In this document: positions 7,678 through 18,080 of the stretch, piece after piece
How the letters are laid out: each line of letters begins with the position of its first letter
How positions within the stretch are numbered: position 1 is the stretch's first letter
Assembly: GCF_937927635.1 (NCBI RefSeq)
Contig: NZ_CALBRW010000020.1
Span: 70,586-134,585 of the forward strand
Source of the DNA: an uncultured Microbacterium sp.
GTDB lineage: Bacteria > Actinomycetota > Actinomycetes > Actinomycetales > Microbacteriaceae
DNA: 64,000 bases
Direction of reading: 5' to 3'
Translations under genes and position numbers: made by a program
Notes under the pieces: generated by a model
What the model was told of the DNA's origin: nothing
Seen by the model: only the letters and a program-made list of their open reading frames with translations
Database searches by the model: none

Positions 7678-8727
7678 TCAGGCGGTGAGCGTGTCGATGT
7701 CGATGACGAATCGGTAGCGCACGTCCGACGCGAGCACGCGCGCCCACGCCTCGTTCACCTGGTCGGCCGTCGTGATCTCGACCTCGGGCGCGATGCCGTG
7801 CTCGGCGCAGAAGTCGAGCATCTCCTGCGTCTCGGCGATGCCGCCGATGTTCGATCCGGCGAACGAGCGGCGGCCGCCGATCAGCGTGCCCGCCCGCACG
7901 GGCATCGGCTCGGACGGGGCCCCCACGTTGACGAGCGTGCCGTCCAGGGCCAGCAGCTTCAGATAGGCGTCGACGTCGATCGAGGCGGACACCGAGTTGA
8001 TGATCAGGTCGAACGAGCCGCGCAGGTCGCGCAGCGTCTGCGGGTCCTCGGTCGCGAAGTAGTGGTCGGCGCCGAGCTCGAGCGCATCGTCCTTCTTGGC
8101 GAGCGAGCGCGAGAGCACCGTGACCTCGGCGCCCATCGCGTGCGCGATCTTCACGGCCATGTGGCCGAGCCCGCCGAGTCCGATCACGGCGACCCGCGTG
8201 CCGGGACCGGCGTTCCAGTGCCGCAGCGGCGAGTAGGTGGTGATACCCGCGCACAGCAGCGGAGCGGCCTTCTCGAACGGGATGGCCTCCGGGACGCGCA
8301 GCACGAAGCGCTCCGTGACCACGACCGAGGTGGAGTACCCGCCCTGCGTGATGGTCCCGTCGACGTCCTCGGCGGCGTAGGTGCCGATGGCGCCGTTCAG
8401 GCAGTACTGCTCCTCTCCGGCCAGGCAGTTCGCGCACTCGCCGCACGAGTTCACCAGGCATCCGACGCCGACCCGGTCGCCGACGGCGAACCTCGTCACG
8501 TCGGAGCCGATCTCCGCGACCGTGCCGACGATCTCGTGCCCGACGGTGAGCGGGAACGGCTGCGGGCCCCAGTCGCCCTGCACGGTGTGGATGTCGGAGT
8601 GGCAGATGCCGGCCCAGCGGATGTCGATGCGCACGTCGGACGGGCCGACATCGCGCCGCTCGATGGTGCCCGTGAACAGCGGACCGGTGGCGGAGGGCGC
8701 GACGATGGCGGGGATCACAGCAGACAT
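7678..8727 (-). CDS. Zinc-dependent NAD(P) alcohol dehydrogenase (YahK/AdhC-like)
   Basis: The 349-residue protein has the medium-chain dehydrogenase plan. The catalytic zinc region is GICHSDIH (Cys42) with GHE at 63-65; the structural-zinc loop has four Cys in SCGECANCLAGEEQYC. A Rossmann segment VIGLGGLGHMAV follows. The motif set matches the cinnamyl-alcohol/YahK group of NADP-linked aldehyde reductases. The ATG lies six bases after TACGCT and has no ribosome site, so the message is probably leaderless. It is followed by no operon partner. Confidence 0.9.
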   Translation of the reverse strand: MSAVIPAIVAPSATGPLFTGTIERRDVGPSDVRIDIRWAGICHSDIHTVQGDWGPQPFPLTVGHEIVGTVAEIGSDVTRFAVGDRVGVGCLVNSCGECANCLAGEEQYCLNGAIGTYAAEDVDGTITQGGYSTSVVVTERFVLRVPEAIPFEKAAPLLCAGITTYSPLRHWNAGPGTRVAVIGLGGLGHMAVKIAHAMGAEVTVLSRSLAKKDDALELGADHYFATEDPQTLRDLRGSFDLIINSVSASIDVDAYLKLLALDGTLVNVGAPSEPMPVRAGTLIGGRRSFAGSNIGGIAETQEMLDFCAEHGIAPEVEITTADQVNEAWARVLASDVRYRFVIDIDTLTA

Positions 8728-8733
8728 GATTCG

Positions 8734-8739
8734 AGCGTA
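8734..8739 (-). promoter_or_regulatory. Leaderless -10 box of the alcohol dehydrogenase
   Basis: TACGCT on the minus strand, six bases before the ATG. Confidence 0.45.
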
Positions 8740-8748
8740 GACGGCGCG

Positions 8749-8764
8749 CGGCCCGTGCGGGCCG
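8749..8764 (-). terminator. Hairpin after the acyl-CoA ligase gene
   Basis: CGGCCC-GTGC-GGGCCG is a perfect six-pair stem with a four-base loop just beyond the ligase stop codon, and upstream of the alcohol dehydrogenase promoter. Confidence 0.45.
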
Positions 8765-8769
8765 ATCGC

Positions 8770-10479
<1,710 letters not shown>

Positions 10480-10530
10480 CTCGGGCTCCCTTGCTCGACA
10501 CTCCATCATGCGCCCGTTGCCGCCGGAGAG

Positions 10531-11433
10531 TCACCCCCGATCGGGGGTGTTCGGATGCGGCCGCCGCACGATGCGCAGCTCGCTGGCGAGGATGCCCAGC
10601 ACCACCAGCATCCCGCCCACCAGCGCCGCCGCAGGCAGGCGCTCGCCGGCGATGCGGCCGATGATGGCGGCCCACACGGGCTCGCCGGAGTAGATGATGG
10701 TCGCGCGGGTCGGCGAGACCGACTTCTGCGCCCAGTTCATCGTGAGCTGGATGATGCAGCTGGACACGCCCAGCCCGATGCCGGCGGCGACCCAGGCCCA
10801 GCTGAATGCCGGAACGCCCTCGCCGACGACCGGCATCGTCGCGAATGACAGCAGGCCCGCCGTCAGCAGCTGCACGATCGTGATGCGGCCCAGGTCGATG
10901 CGGCCCGCGAACACGCTGATCAGGATGATCTCGCCCACGATGGGCAGGGTGCTGATCAGGGTCACCGACTCCCCGAGGCCCAGCGAGAGGCTGAACGCCT
11001 CCGGTCCCGCGATGAGGACGAGACCGGCGAACGCGAGCGCCGCGCCCACGAACGCCATCGCCGGCGGGCGCTTGCGGAAGAAGATCCATTGTGCGAACGG
11101 CACCATCGGCACGTACAACGCGGTCAGAAACGCCGACGTGCTGGAGTCGATGGTCTGCAGCCCCAGCGTCTGCAGTCCGTAGCCGCCGTAGATCATCAGT
11201 CCGATCGAGGCCCCGGCGCCCAGGTCGGCCCAGGTCATTCCGCGCAGCGATCGGTGGAAGATCAGCATGCTGATCAGCCCCGCCACCGTGAACCGCAGCC
11301 CCACGAAGAACCAGGGTCCGGAGTGCTGCATGGCGATGTGCACCACCAGGAACGTGCCGCCCCACACCGCGGTGATCGCGATGAGGGCGAGTTCCTGGGG
11401 GCGCATTCGCAGCCAGCGGAGATTCGAGGGCAC
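10531..11433 (-). CDS. EamA/DMT-superfamily transporter
   Basis: A 300-residue protein with ten hydrophobic helices in two EamA repeats. It begins with the family-typical LALIAITAVWGGTFLVVH and ends the second repeat with IYSGEPVWAAIIGRIAGERL. Such carriers export metabolites or amino acids. An internal ATG ten residues in is an alternative start. The last codons overlap a perfect 18-base palindrome that likely ends its transcript. Confidence 0.85.
   Translation of the reverse strand: MPSNLRWLRMRPQELALIAITAVWGGTFLVVHIAMQHSGPWFFVGLRFTVAGLISMLIFHRSLRGMTWADLGAGASIGLMIYGGYGLQTLGLQTIDSSTSAFLTALYVPMVPFAQWIFFRKRPPAMAFVGAALAFAGLVLIAGPEAFSLSLGLGESVTLISTLPIVGEIILISVFAGRIDLGRITIVQLLTAGLLSFATMPVVGEGVPAFSWAWVAAGIGLGVSSCIIQLTMNWAQKSVSPTRATIIYSGEPVWAAIIGRIAGERLPAAALVGGMLVVLGILASELRIVRRPHPNTPDRG
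10532..10549 (-). terminator. Perfect palindrome at the end of the EamA gene
   Basis: CACCCCCGATCGGGGGTG is an 18-base perfect palindrome (seven-pair stem, GATC loop) that overlaps the last codons of the transporter gene. It probably reduces read-through into the acyl-CoA ligase gene 50 bases on. Confidence 0.55.
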
Positions 11434-11482
11434 AGCTGATTCTCCCGGATTCCCGGGGTGCGCGGCGCTGTTCGTCTTGGCA

Positions 11483-11569
11483 GGTACGGATGTCGGTCGA
11501 TTCCCCGCTTGCAGGCCGATTCTGCGGCGTGTCGACCGACATCCGTGTCAATCGACCGACATCCGTACC
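11483..11569. repeat. Long inverted repeat with a third internal copy
   Basis: GGTACGGATGTCGGTCGATT (11483-11502) is the exact reverse complement of 11550-11569. A third, slightly shorter copy in the same orientation as the right arm (GTCGACCGACATCCGTGTC, 11531-11549) abuts the right arm. The 166-base gap between two minus-strand genes is almost filled by it. No T-run follows. See the findings on the hairpin family. Confidence 0.85.
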
Positions 11570-11599
11570 GGGGACGCCGGACGGATCGGATGCCCGAGC

Positions 11600-12520
11600 T
11601 CAGTCCGTCGTCGGGCGCTCGCCGCGGCCCCAGCCCATCGACAGCGCGCCCGGGCCGAAGCCCCGGCGCACGGCGTGCAGGGAACGGGCGCCGTGCAGCA
11701 TCCGCGGCGTGACGACCCGGCCCGCCGGGGTCTCCTCGATCTCGTCGCACCAGTCCGGCAGCCAGGCCGGGTCGAACCGTGTCCACAGCAGCAGCTCTCG
11801 GGCCTGGAAGGCCACTCCGTAGCCCGAGCCGTCGCTCACCTCGATCTCGGGCGGGTACGTCACGGCCCACTCGATCAGCATGGTCTCGGGGCTGGTGATC
11901 GGCCGCTCCAACTCGAACAGGAACCCGTGCACCTCATTGCTGGGGTGCGTGTAGCGCTTCGAGATGCGGCCGCCGCCCAGCGCCTCGAACCCGGGCGGGG
12001 GAGTGGGCTCGCCGGTCGAGATCTCCACATACGGCACGGCGGTGACCACACCGGAGGTGGCCTGTACCAGCACCCGGGCCGTCCGCCGCCGCACATGTCC
12101 CTCGGGCCCGACATCGGTGACGGCATGGATCGTCAGCTCGCGAGTCGGATCGGGGTAGGCGGCGCCCATCGCCAGGAACGTCTCGCGGACGCGCTGCTCG
12201 GTGGGATCCTCGTCGAACGGGAAAGCCACAGGGCCGAGCGGGCCGGTGCGCTGCGTCGGACCGAGCAGCTGCAGCAGTGCCCCGTCGTCCAGTCCCAGCA
12301 GCTGCTCCAGATCGGCGACCGCCGCCAGCGACTGGGCGCCTTCGGGCCTGCGCGCCCCCGAGCGCCAGTAGCTCAGCGTCGCCCGCGACACCGGATTGCC
12401 ATGCGCGGCGAGCCGCTCCTGCAGCCGCGCCAGCGTCATCCCGCGGTCGCGGATGGCCGCACTCAGTGCCCCGGCGAACGGCGTGGTCGCCTGCCCCTGC
12501 AAGATAGCCTCGTCCGTCAC
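11600..12520 (-). CDS. Helix-turn-helix (XRE-like) domain protein with large C-terminal domain
   Basis: The 306-residue protein starts with a helical DNA-binding region: FAGALSAAIRDRGMTLARLQ, then NPVSRATLSYWRSGARRP (about residues 42-59), as in XRE repressors. About 200 residues follow that are rich in beta strands (RRTARVLVQATSGVVTAV, YVEISTG) with no enzyme motif that I recognise. It could be a ligand-sensing regulator. A GTG start follows an AGAGGG ribosome site. It stands alone, so its targets are unknown. Confidence 0.65.
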   Translation of the reverse strand: MTDEAILQGQATTPFAGALSAAIRDRGMTLARLQERLAAHGNPVSRATLSYWRSGARRPEGAQSLAAVADLEQLLGLDDGALLQLLGPTQRTGPLGPVAFPFDEDPTEQRVRETFLAMGAAYPDPTRELTIHAVTDVGPEGHVRRRTARVLVQATSGVVTAVPYVEISTGEPTPPPGFEALGGGRISKRYTHPSNEVHGFLFELERPITSPETMLIEWAVTYPPEIEVSDGSGYGVAFQARELLLWTRFDPAWLPDWCDEIEETPAGRVVTPRMLHGARSLHAVRRGFGPGALSMGWGRGERPTTD

Positions 12521-12680
12521 AGCCGCCCTCTCGGTATGTGAACGCGCTCACCATAGAGTGGCACAAGGTCCGTCGGATGCCTTCGCTGGGGAGCAGGTGT
12601 CGCGCGGGCCTCCGAGAACGCACGGGTGGCGCCCGCCCGAAGTCTCGGGTGCAGTCCGAAATCCGTCCTCCGCGGATGTC

Positions 12681-12715
12681 GGGAGCGCGGCGGCAGCTGG
12701 GGAGGCCGCGCTCCC
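12681..12715. terminator. GC-rich hairpin in the 258-base gap
   Basis: GGGAGCGCGGC and GCCGCGCTCCC pair perfectly (11 bp) around a 13-base loop. It lies between a divergent gene pair, upstream of the -10 TAGACT at 12746-12751, so it may insulate or regulate rather than terminate either neighbour. Confidence 0.45.
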
Positions 12716-12778
12716 GGCCACGGCCTGGTTCATAGGCGCCCGTCGTAGACTGGAAGGGCCACCGATCCGAGGACTGCC

Positions 12779-13420
12779 ATGCCCGCTGAACGCACCTTCA
12801 CTGCACGTCACGTGCAGCTGACGCGCGCCGCTCTGGCCGCCGTCGCGGCGCTGATGATCACGTTCTCGCCCGACCACTCGGCATCCGTCGGCCTGCCGAC
12901 GTTCGGCGGCTTCGTCATCGCCACCGCGCTCGTGCTCGTGCTGGCCGCGATCATCGTCTACCCGGCCGGCCACCGCTGGCCAGCCGTCATCATCGCCGGC
13001 ATCTCGTTCGTGCTCGGCATGACCGCCGGCATCCCTTCGATCCGCTCCGACGCGCTGTTCTTCGGACTCGTGATCGCGTGGGCCGCCTCGACCGGACTGG
13101 TCGAACTGATCCACGGCATCCGCTCGAAAGGGACGGAGGGAGCGCGCGACGCGACCCTCATCGGCTCCCTGGGACTGCTGCTCGCCCTGCTGCTGGCGCT
13201 GGTGCCGGCCGGGTTCGTGATGGACTACACCACGCCGCAGGGTGCGGCATCGCTCACCGGCATCATCATCGGCGTCGGGATGTTCGGCGGCTACGCCGCG
13301 ATCATCGCCGTCTTCCTCGGCATCGCCGGGCTCACGCCGGGCGCGAAGAAGGCCGCTCAGGCGGATGCTGAGAAGGATGCCGGCACGGACAGCCTGGCGG
13401 ACCACGGAGGATACGCATGA
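12779..13420 (+). CDS. Conserved six-helix membrane protein
   Basis: The 213-residue product has about six hydrophobic segments (near 16-28, 42-62, 66-85, 93-113, 123-146 and 153-178) and a charged C-terminal tail. It resembles actinobacterial integral membrane proteins of unknown role that are sometimes misnamed acyl-CoA synthetase. A TAGACT -10 at 12746 gives a leader of about 25 bases. It overlaps the next gene by ATGA, so the two products probably act together in the membrane. Confidence 0.7.
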   Translation: MPAERTFTARHVQLTRAALAAVAALMITFSPDHSASVGLPTFGGFVIATALVLVLAAIIVYPAGHRWPAVIIAGISFVLGMTAGIPSIRSDALFFGLVIAWAASTGLVELIHGIRSKGTEGARDATLIGSLGLLLALLLALVPAGFVMDYTTPQGAASLTGIIIGVGMFGGYAAIIAVFLGIAGLTPGAKKAAQADAEKDAGTDSLADHGGYA

Positions 13421-13821
13421 CCGAGCAGAAGCCCACGCGGCGCGACATCCTGAAGCCGCTGCACCTGGTGAGCATCGCCCTGGGGTGCGGCGTGTTCGCG
13501 ATGCTGGTCACGATCTTCTCCACCGGCGGTTTCACCGCCCGAGTGAACAGCTCCATCGCCCGCGGCACCTACAAGGACCTGCCGCCGTTCACGCTGGGAC
13601 TGGTCATCGGCGGCATCTGCTTCATCGTGACGCTGCTGATCATGGCGCTGCTGATGCTGGCCGTCAACCCGACCACGGTCACCAAGACCATCGACCGCCC
13701 GATCCTGCTGGACCCGAAGCCCACGCGCGCGCAGCGCCGGGCCGCCAAGGAGGCCGAGGCCGCCGATGCTGCTGCAGAAGCCGCACCCGAGGCCGCGAAG
13801 CCCGACGCCCCCGAGGCCTGA
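13417..13821 (+). CDS. Small two-helix membrane protein
   Basis: A 134-residue protein with two membrane helices (about 19-38 and 60-84) and an Ala/Glu-rich cytosolic tail (105-134) that looks like a flexible coil. It overlaps the preceding membrane-protein gene by ATGA. No function is recognised. Confidence 0.7.
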   Translation: MTEQKPTRRDILKPLHLVSIALGCGVFAMLVTIFSTGGFTARVNSSIARGTYKDLPPFTLGLVIGGICFIVTLLIMALLMLAVNPTTVTKTIDRPILLDPKPTRAQRRAAKEAEAADAAAEAAPEAAKPDAPEA

Positions 13822-13824
13822 GCC

Positions 13825-14907
13825 TCAGCCCTCCCGGAACGCCGGCTGCACGAGGCGGTCGTCGCCCTCGCGCGAATCGCCGCGCCCGTCGGTGTTGCTG
13901 GTGAGCAGCCAGAGCCTGCCGTCGGTGCCGGCCAGCACGTCGCGCACCCGGCCGTAGTCCTCGGTGAATGCCGCCACCCACGGCTCCTCGTCCGGATGCG
14001 AGGGATCGAACAGCCACACGCGCTGCCCGCGCAGCCCCGCGATGTACAGGGTGCCGTCGATCACCGCGATACCGCTGGGGCTGGCATCCGCCGGCTTCCA
14101 CACCGCGGCCGGATCGATGGCGTCCGCCGCCTTCGCGATGCCCTCGTGATCCGGCCAGCCGTAGTCGCCACCGGCGACGATGCGGTTCACCTCGTCCCAG
14201 GTGTCCTGCCCGAATTCGCTGGCCCACAGGGTGTCGTCGTCGTCCCAGGCGATGCCCTGCACGTTGCGATGTCCGAGCGAGTACACCCGCGTGCCGAACG
14301 GGTTGCCCGGCGCCGGATCGCCGGTGGGCGTCACACGTAGGATCTTGCCGCCCAGGTACGTCCTGTCTCGGGCGCGCTCGCGCTGCCCGGCATCCCCGGT
14401 CGTGATGTACAGCATCCCGTCGGGGCCGAATGCCAGGCGTCCGCCGTTGTGGTTGGTCGCGTGCGGGATGCCGGTGACGAGATCCTCCACGGCGCTGGTG
14501 TCCAGTCGCAGTCCACCGGGCTCGCCGCGCAGCGGCATCCGCACCACCCGGTTGTCGTCGTCGGTCGCGTGATACGCATACAGCCAGCGGATGCCGTCGA
14601 GCTCGCGCACGACGATGCCGTTCAGCCCCGCCTCGCCGCCGGAGACGACGCCGGGCACGGTGCCCGCGGTGCGCAGTTCTCCGGATGCCGTGCGCTCGAG
14701 CACCTTCCCGTCGTCGCGCTGCGAGATGAGTGCGCTGTCCCCGACGAGCGCGACCGACCAGGGTGCGTCGAGGCCGGATGCCAGCGTGACGGGCTTCTCC
14801 TGCAGCGACGGGGACGGCGCCGTGCAGGCTGTCAGCATGAGCGCGGCCAGCATCCCTGCTGCCGCCGTCGTCCATCGCATCGTGCCCATGGTCCAGGGTC
14901 TCAGCAT
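13825..14907 (-). CDS. PQQ-dependent sugar dehydrogenase-like lipoprotein
   Basis: The protein of up to 360 residues has a lipoprotein signal ending in the lipobox LTAC, then six-bladed-propeller segments of the glucose/sorbosone dehydrogenase family: LDAPWSVALVGD, GLNGIVV, ATNHNGGRLAFGPDGMLYITTGDAG and GHRNVQGIAWDDDDTLWASEFG. The His in NHNGGRL and the GH-RN pair match the active site of soluble aldose sugar dehydrogenases. It would sit on the outer face of the membrane and oxidise sugars using PQQ. Starts at 14889 and 14880 are alternatives that give shorter signal peptides. Confidence 0.82.
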   Translation of the reverse strand: MLRPWTMGTMRWTTAAAGMLAALMLTACTAPSPSLQEKPVTLASGLDAPWSVALVGDSALISQRDDGKVLERTASGELRTAGTVPGVVSGGEAGLNGIVVRELDGIRWLYAYHATDDDNRVVRMPLRGEPGGLRLDTSAVEDLVTGIPHATNHNGGRLAFGPDGMLYITTGDAGQRERARDRTYLGGKILRVTPTGDPAPGNPFGTRVYSLGHRNVQGIAWDDDDTLWASEFGQDTWDEVNRIVAGGDYGWPDHEGIAKAADAIDPAAVWKPADASPSGIAVIDGTLYIAGLRGQRVWLFDPSHPDEEPWVAAFTEDYGRVRDVLAGTDGRLWLLTSNTDGRGDSREGDDRLVQPAFREG

Positions 14908-14986
14908 CCGCCTTCACGGGCAACGGGTGCAGCGGCTGACCGCACTCCGGAGGAATAGAACGTCGCCGTTTCGGCTTGGGACAGTC

Positions 14987-16447
14987 ATGGGTTCCTCTGT
15001 GGACCGCTCCGCGGTCGGCCTTCGCTCCGAGCGCGGACCCATCCTCGGCGGGCTCATGCTCTCGACCGGGCTGATCGCGATCGACGCGACCATCCTCGCC
15101 ACCGCGGTGCCCAGCATCGTGCGCGATCTCGGCGGCTACCAGCAGTTCCCGTGGCTGTTCTCGGTGTACCTGCTGGCGCAGGCCGTGAGCGTGCCGATCT
15201 ACGCCAAGTCCGCCGACATGATCGGCCGCAAGCCCATCATCCTCATCGGCATCGGGCTGTTCCTGCTGGGATCGGTGCTGTGCGGCTTCGCGCCGGGGAT
15301 GCTGTGGCTGATCCTGTTCCGCATCGTGCAGGGTCTGGGCGCCGGGGCCGTAGGACCGATGGCGATGACCATCGTCGGCGACATCTACACGGTCGCCGAA
15401 CGCGCGAAGGTGCAGGGCTACCTGTCCAGCATGTGGGCGATCGCGTCGGTGGTCGGGCCAGCGCTGGGCGGCATCTTCTCGCAGCTGGGCATCTGGCGCG
15501 GCATCTTCTTCGTGAACGTGCCGCTGTGCGCGCTGGCGGGATGGATGCTGATCCGCAACTACCACGAGGACAAGTACGAACAGCGGCACCGCATCGACTT
15601 CGGCGGCGCGGCGCTGCTGACGCTGGGGCTGACCGGAATCATCCTCGGCCTGCTGGAGGGCGACAGCGCCTGGGCGTGGATCTCGGTGCCCAGCGCCATC
15701 TGCTTCGGCGGGGGAGCGCTGGCGCTGGTGGCCTTCGCGGCCGTCGAGCGGCGGGCATCCGAGCCCATCATCGACTTCTCGCTGATCGGTCGACGGCTGA
15801 TCCTGTCCACGACCGTGGTGTCGTTCGGGATCGGCGCGCTGCTGATCGGAGTGACGAGCTTCGCCCCGGCCTACCTGGAGGGCTCGCTCGGCATCCCGCC
15901 GCTGCTGTCGGGGCTGGCGGTCGCGGCGCTGACGCTGGGCTGGCCGCTGGCCTCGGCGAACTCCGGCACCCTGTACCTGCGCATCGGCTTCCGCCGCACG
16001 GCCACGATCGGGATGAGCACCGCCGTGGTCGCGTCGATCCTGCTGGCCGTCACCGGCCCTTGGCCGAACGCGTTCACGGTCGCCGGTATCGCGTTCGTGC
16101 TGGGCCTCGGACTGGGCTGGTCGTCGGCGCCTGTGCTCATCGCCGCTCAGGCGTCGGTGGGGTGGGGCGAGCGCGGCGCGGTGACCGGCATGAACACGTT
16201 CGCGCGCTCCGCCGGCAGCGCCGTGGGCGTGGCCATCCTCGGTGCCATCTCGAACGCGGTGATCGCGCGCGGCGCGGGTCCTGATGACCCGGCGACGATC
16301 GTGTCGGCATCCACCGGGGTGTTCATCGGCGTTGCCATCACCGCCGCCGTGACACTCGGCGCACTGATGTTCATGCCCCGCGACTACGCGGGTGCCGGCG
16401 GAGCCTCCACGGATGGGGCACCGGCGGGCGGCGCGTCCGCTTCCTGA
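14987..16447 (+). CDS. MFS drug-exporter (DHA2-like, 14 helices)
   Basis: The 486-residue protein starts GLMLSTGLIAIDATILATAVPSI, typical of EmrB/QacA exporters where an Asp in helix 1 matters for cationic drugs. It also has the motif A-like AKSADMIGRKPIILIG (loop 2-3) and motif C-like ALGGIFSQL. About fourteen helices are visible. ATG 14987 fits the family N-terminus. The C-terminal tail is Gly/Ala rich. No regulator is adjacent. Confidence 0.85.
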   Translation: MGSSVDRSAVGLRSERGPILGGLMLSTGLIAIDATILATAVPSIVRDLGGYQQFPWLFSVYLLAQAVSVPIYAKSADMIGRKPIILIGIGLFLLGSVLCGFAPGMLWLILFRIVQGLGAGAVGPMAMTIVGDIYTVAERAKVQGYLSSMWAIASVVGPALGGIFSQLGIWRGIFFVNVPLCALAGWMLIRNYHEDKYEQRHRIDFGGAALLTLGLTGIILGLLEGDSAWAWISVPSAICFGGGALALVAFAAVERRASEPIIDFSLIGRRLILSTTVVSFGIGALLIGVTSFAPAYLEGSLGIPPLLSGLAVAALTLGWPLASANSGTLYLRIGFRRTATIGMSTAVVASILLAVTGPWPNAFTVAGIAFVLGLGLGWSSAPVLIAAQASVGWGERGAVTGMNTFARSAGSAVGVAILGAISNAVIARGAGPDDPATIVSASTGVFIGVAITAAVTLGALMFMPRDYAGAGGASTDGAPAGGASAS

Positions 16448-16480
16448 GTCCGCCCCCGCCGGGTCGCTTCGGCATCCGGG

Positions 16481-16529
16481 CTTCCGTCCAGCTCTCAGGC
16501 GTCTGCGCTTCCGTCCAGCTCTCAGGCGT
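16481..16529. repeat. Tandem direct repeat, two copies of 22 bases
   Basis: CTTCCGTCCAGCTCTCAGGC followed by GT occurs at 16481-16502 and again at 16508-16529, with a period of 27. It is the first part of a 250-base repeat-filled gap between the MFS gene and purB. Confidence 0.85.
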
Positions 16530-16531
16530 GC

Positions 16532-16647
16532 GGATGGAAAGTGCAGGTGGATGCTGCGGTTACCCGGCGTTTTCCATCTCGCCAGTGGTCATTCGGCTGG
16601 AAAGCGCCGGGTCCGAGGAGCACCTACCCGGCACTTTCCATCTCGCC
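16532..16647. repeat. Nested inverted repeats built from four related motifs
   Basis: TACCCGGCGTTTTCCATC (from 16561) and TACCCGGCACTTTCCATC (from 16625), each followed by TCGCC, are direct copies. Reverse-complement versions lie at 16532-16548 (GGATGGAAAGTGC) and 16595-16612 (CTGGAAAGCGCCGGGTCC). Orientation alternates minus, plus, minus, plus, so the region can fold in two ways. Confidence 0.75.
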
Positions 16648-16677
16648 GGATGCCGGATGCCGGATGCCGGATGCCGG
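16645..16677. repeat. Heptamer tandem repeat GCCGGAT
   Basis: The seven-base unit GCCGGAT is repeated 4.7 times without error just before the end of purB. It contains the GGATGC word that is unusually common across the window. Confidence 0.9.
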
Positions 16678-16697
16678 TTCTGCGGCGGACAGTCCGG

Positions 16698-18080
16698 TCA
16701 GCGCGCGAGCTGCTCCGCGATGCCGATGTAGGTCGCCGGTGTCAGTGCGAGCAGGCGCTGCTTGGCGGCATCCCCGATCTCCAGCTTCTGCACGAACTCC
16801 GCCAGCTCGGCCGCACCGACGCGGTGTCCGCGGGTGAGGTCCTTCAGCAGGGCGTACGGGTCGGTGATGGTGGAGCGCCCGGCGACGACCTCCGCGCGGA
16901 TGACGGTCTGGATGGCCTCGGCCAGCACCTCCCAGTTGTGGTCGAGGTCGTCCAGCAGCACGTCACGCGACAGGGAGATGGCGTCCAGCCCACGGCGCAG
17001 GTTGTCCAGCGCCAGCAGCGAGTGCCCGAAGGCCACGCCGATGTTGCGCTGCGTGGTGGAGTCGGTCAGGTCGCGCTGCATGCGCGAGGTGACCAGCGTC
17101 TGCGACAGGGACCCGAACAGGGCTCCGGAGATCTCGAAGTTCGCCTCGGCGTTCTCGAACCGGATCGGGTTGATCTTGTGCGGCATGGTCGACGAACCGG
17201 TCGCGCCGGGCACGGGGATCTGCGCGAAGTAGCCCAGCGAGATGTAGGTCCAGATGTCGGTGGCGAGGTTGTGCAGGATGCCGCCGGCGTGCCGCACGTG
17301 GTCGTACAGCTCCACCTGCCAGTCGTGCGACTCGATCTGCGTGGTGAGGGGGTTGAAGTCGATGCCCAGGCCCTCGATGTACTCGCGGCTCACGGTGGGC
17401 CAGTCCACCGAGGGATCTGCGGCAAGGTGCGCCGACCAGGTGCCGGTCGCGCCGGAGAACTTCGCCAGGTACTCGGATGCTGCGATGCGGGCGCGCACGC
17501 GCTCCAGGCGCCACGCGAACACGGCGAGCTCCTTGCCCATGGTCGATGGGGTGGCCGGCTGCCCGTGCGTGCGGGAGAGCATCGCGGCGTCCGCGTGCTC
17601 GGCGGCGAGCGAGCGGAGCTTCGCGATCACGGCATCCAGCGCCGGCAGCCAGACGCCCTCGACGGCGCGCTTGACGGTGAGCGCGTACGAGGCGGAGTTG
17701 ATGTCCTCGCTCGTGCACGCGAAGTGCGTCAGCTCGGCGATGCGGTCCAGGCCCAGGGTCGCCAGGCGGTCGCGCACCAGGTACTCGACGGCCTTCACAT
17801 CGTGGCGGGTGACGGCCTCCTTGGCGGCCAGCCAATCGATCTCGTCCTGGCCGAAGTCGCGGTACAGCGCGCGCAGGCGCTGCTTGTCGGCATCCGGCAG
17901 GGGAGAGGTGCCGAACACCGAGCGGTCGGTGAGGGCGATCAGCCACTCCACCTCCACCTCCACGCGGGCGCGGTTCAGCCCCGCCTCGGAGAGGAAGTCC
18001 GCAAGTCCCGTGACGGCGGTGCGGTAGCGGCCGTCGAGGGGGCTGAGCGGCTGAGCGGGGAGCGAAGGCAGAGAAGTCAG
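16698..18080 (-). CDS. purB: Adenylosuccinate lyase, probable CTG start
   Basis: This 460-residue enzyme cleaves SAICAR to AICAR and adenylosuccinate to AMP in purine synthesis. It has TSEDIN (123-128), THGQPATPSTMG (from 171) and the family signature GSSTMPHKINP (295-305). The conserved N-terminus (LPAQPLSPLDGRYR) is in frame upstream of the first GTG. The only initiation site that keeps it is CTG at 18080-18078, seven bases after a perfect AGGAGG (18093-18088) and overlapping the TGA of the phosphatase gene as CTGA. An internal GTG would remove 39 conserved residues including the DGRY segment. Confidence 0.9.
   Translation of the reverse strand: MTSLPSLPAQPLSPLDGRYRTAVTGLADFLSEAGLNRARVEVEVEWLIALTDRSVFGTSPLPDADKQRLRALYRDFGQDEIDWLAAKEAVTRHDVKAVEYLVRDRLATLGLDRIAELTHFACTSEDINSASYALTVKRAVEGVWLPALDAVIAKLRSLAAEHADAAMLSRTHGQPATPSTMGKELAVFAWRLERVRARIAASEYLAKFSGATGTWSAHLAADPSVDWPTVSREYIEGLGIDFNPLTTQIESHDWQVELYDHVRHAGGILHNLATDIWTYISLGYFAQIPVPGATGSSTMPHKINPIRFENAEANFEISGALFGSLSQTLVTSRMQRDLTDSTTQRNIGVAFGHSLLALDNLRRGLDAISLSRDVLLDDLDHNWEVLAEAIQTVIRAEVVAGRSTITDPYALLKDLTRGHRVGAAELAEFVQKLEIGDAAKQRLLALTPATYIGIAEQLAR

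Noticed and set aside
11483..11569. Insertion-sequence remnant with terminal inverted repeats
   Set aside because: Only 47 bases lie between the arms, no transposase fragment is seen, and no target-site duplication is evident.
16645..16677. Origin-type iteron array
   Set aside because: The seven-base unit is too short, there is no replication gene, and the unit is just the GGATGC word common in the genome.
16698..17963. purB starting at the internal GTG 17963
   Set aside because: It would lose 39 in-frame residues that match the conserved PurB N-terminus and has no ribosome site, while the CTG has a perfect one.
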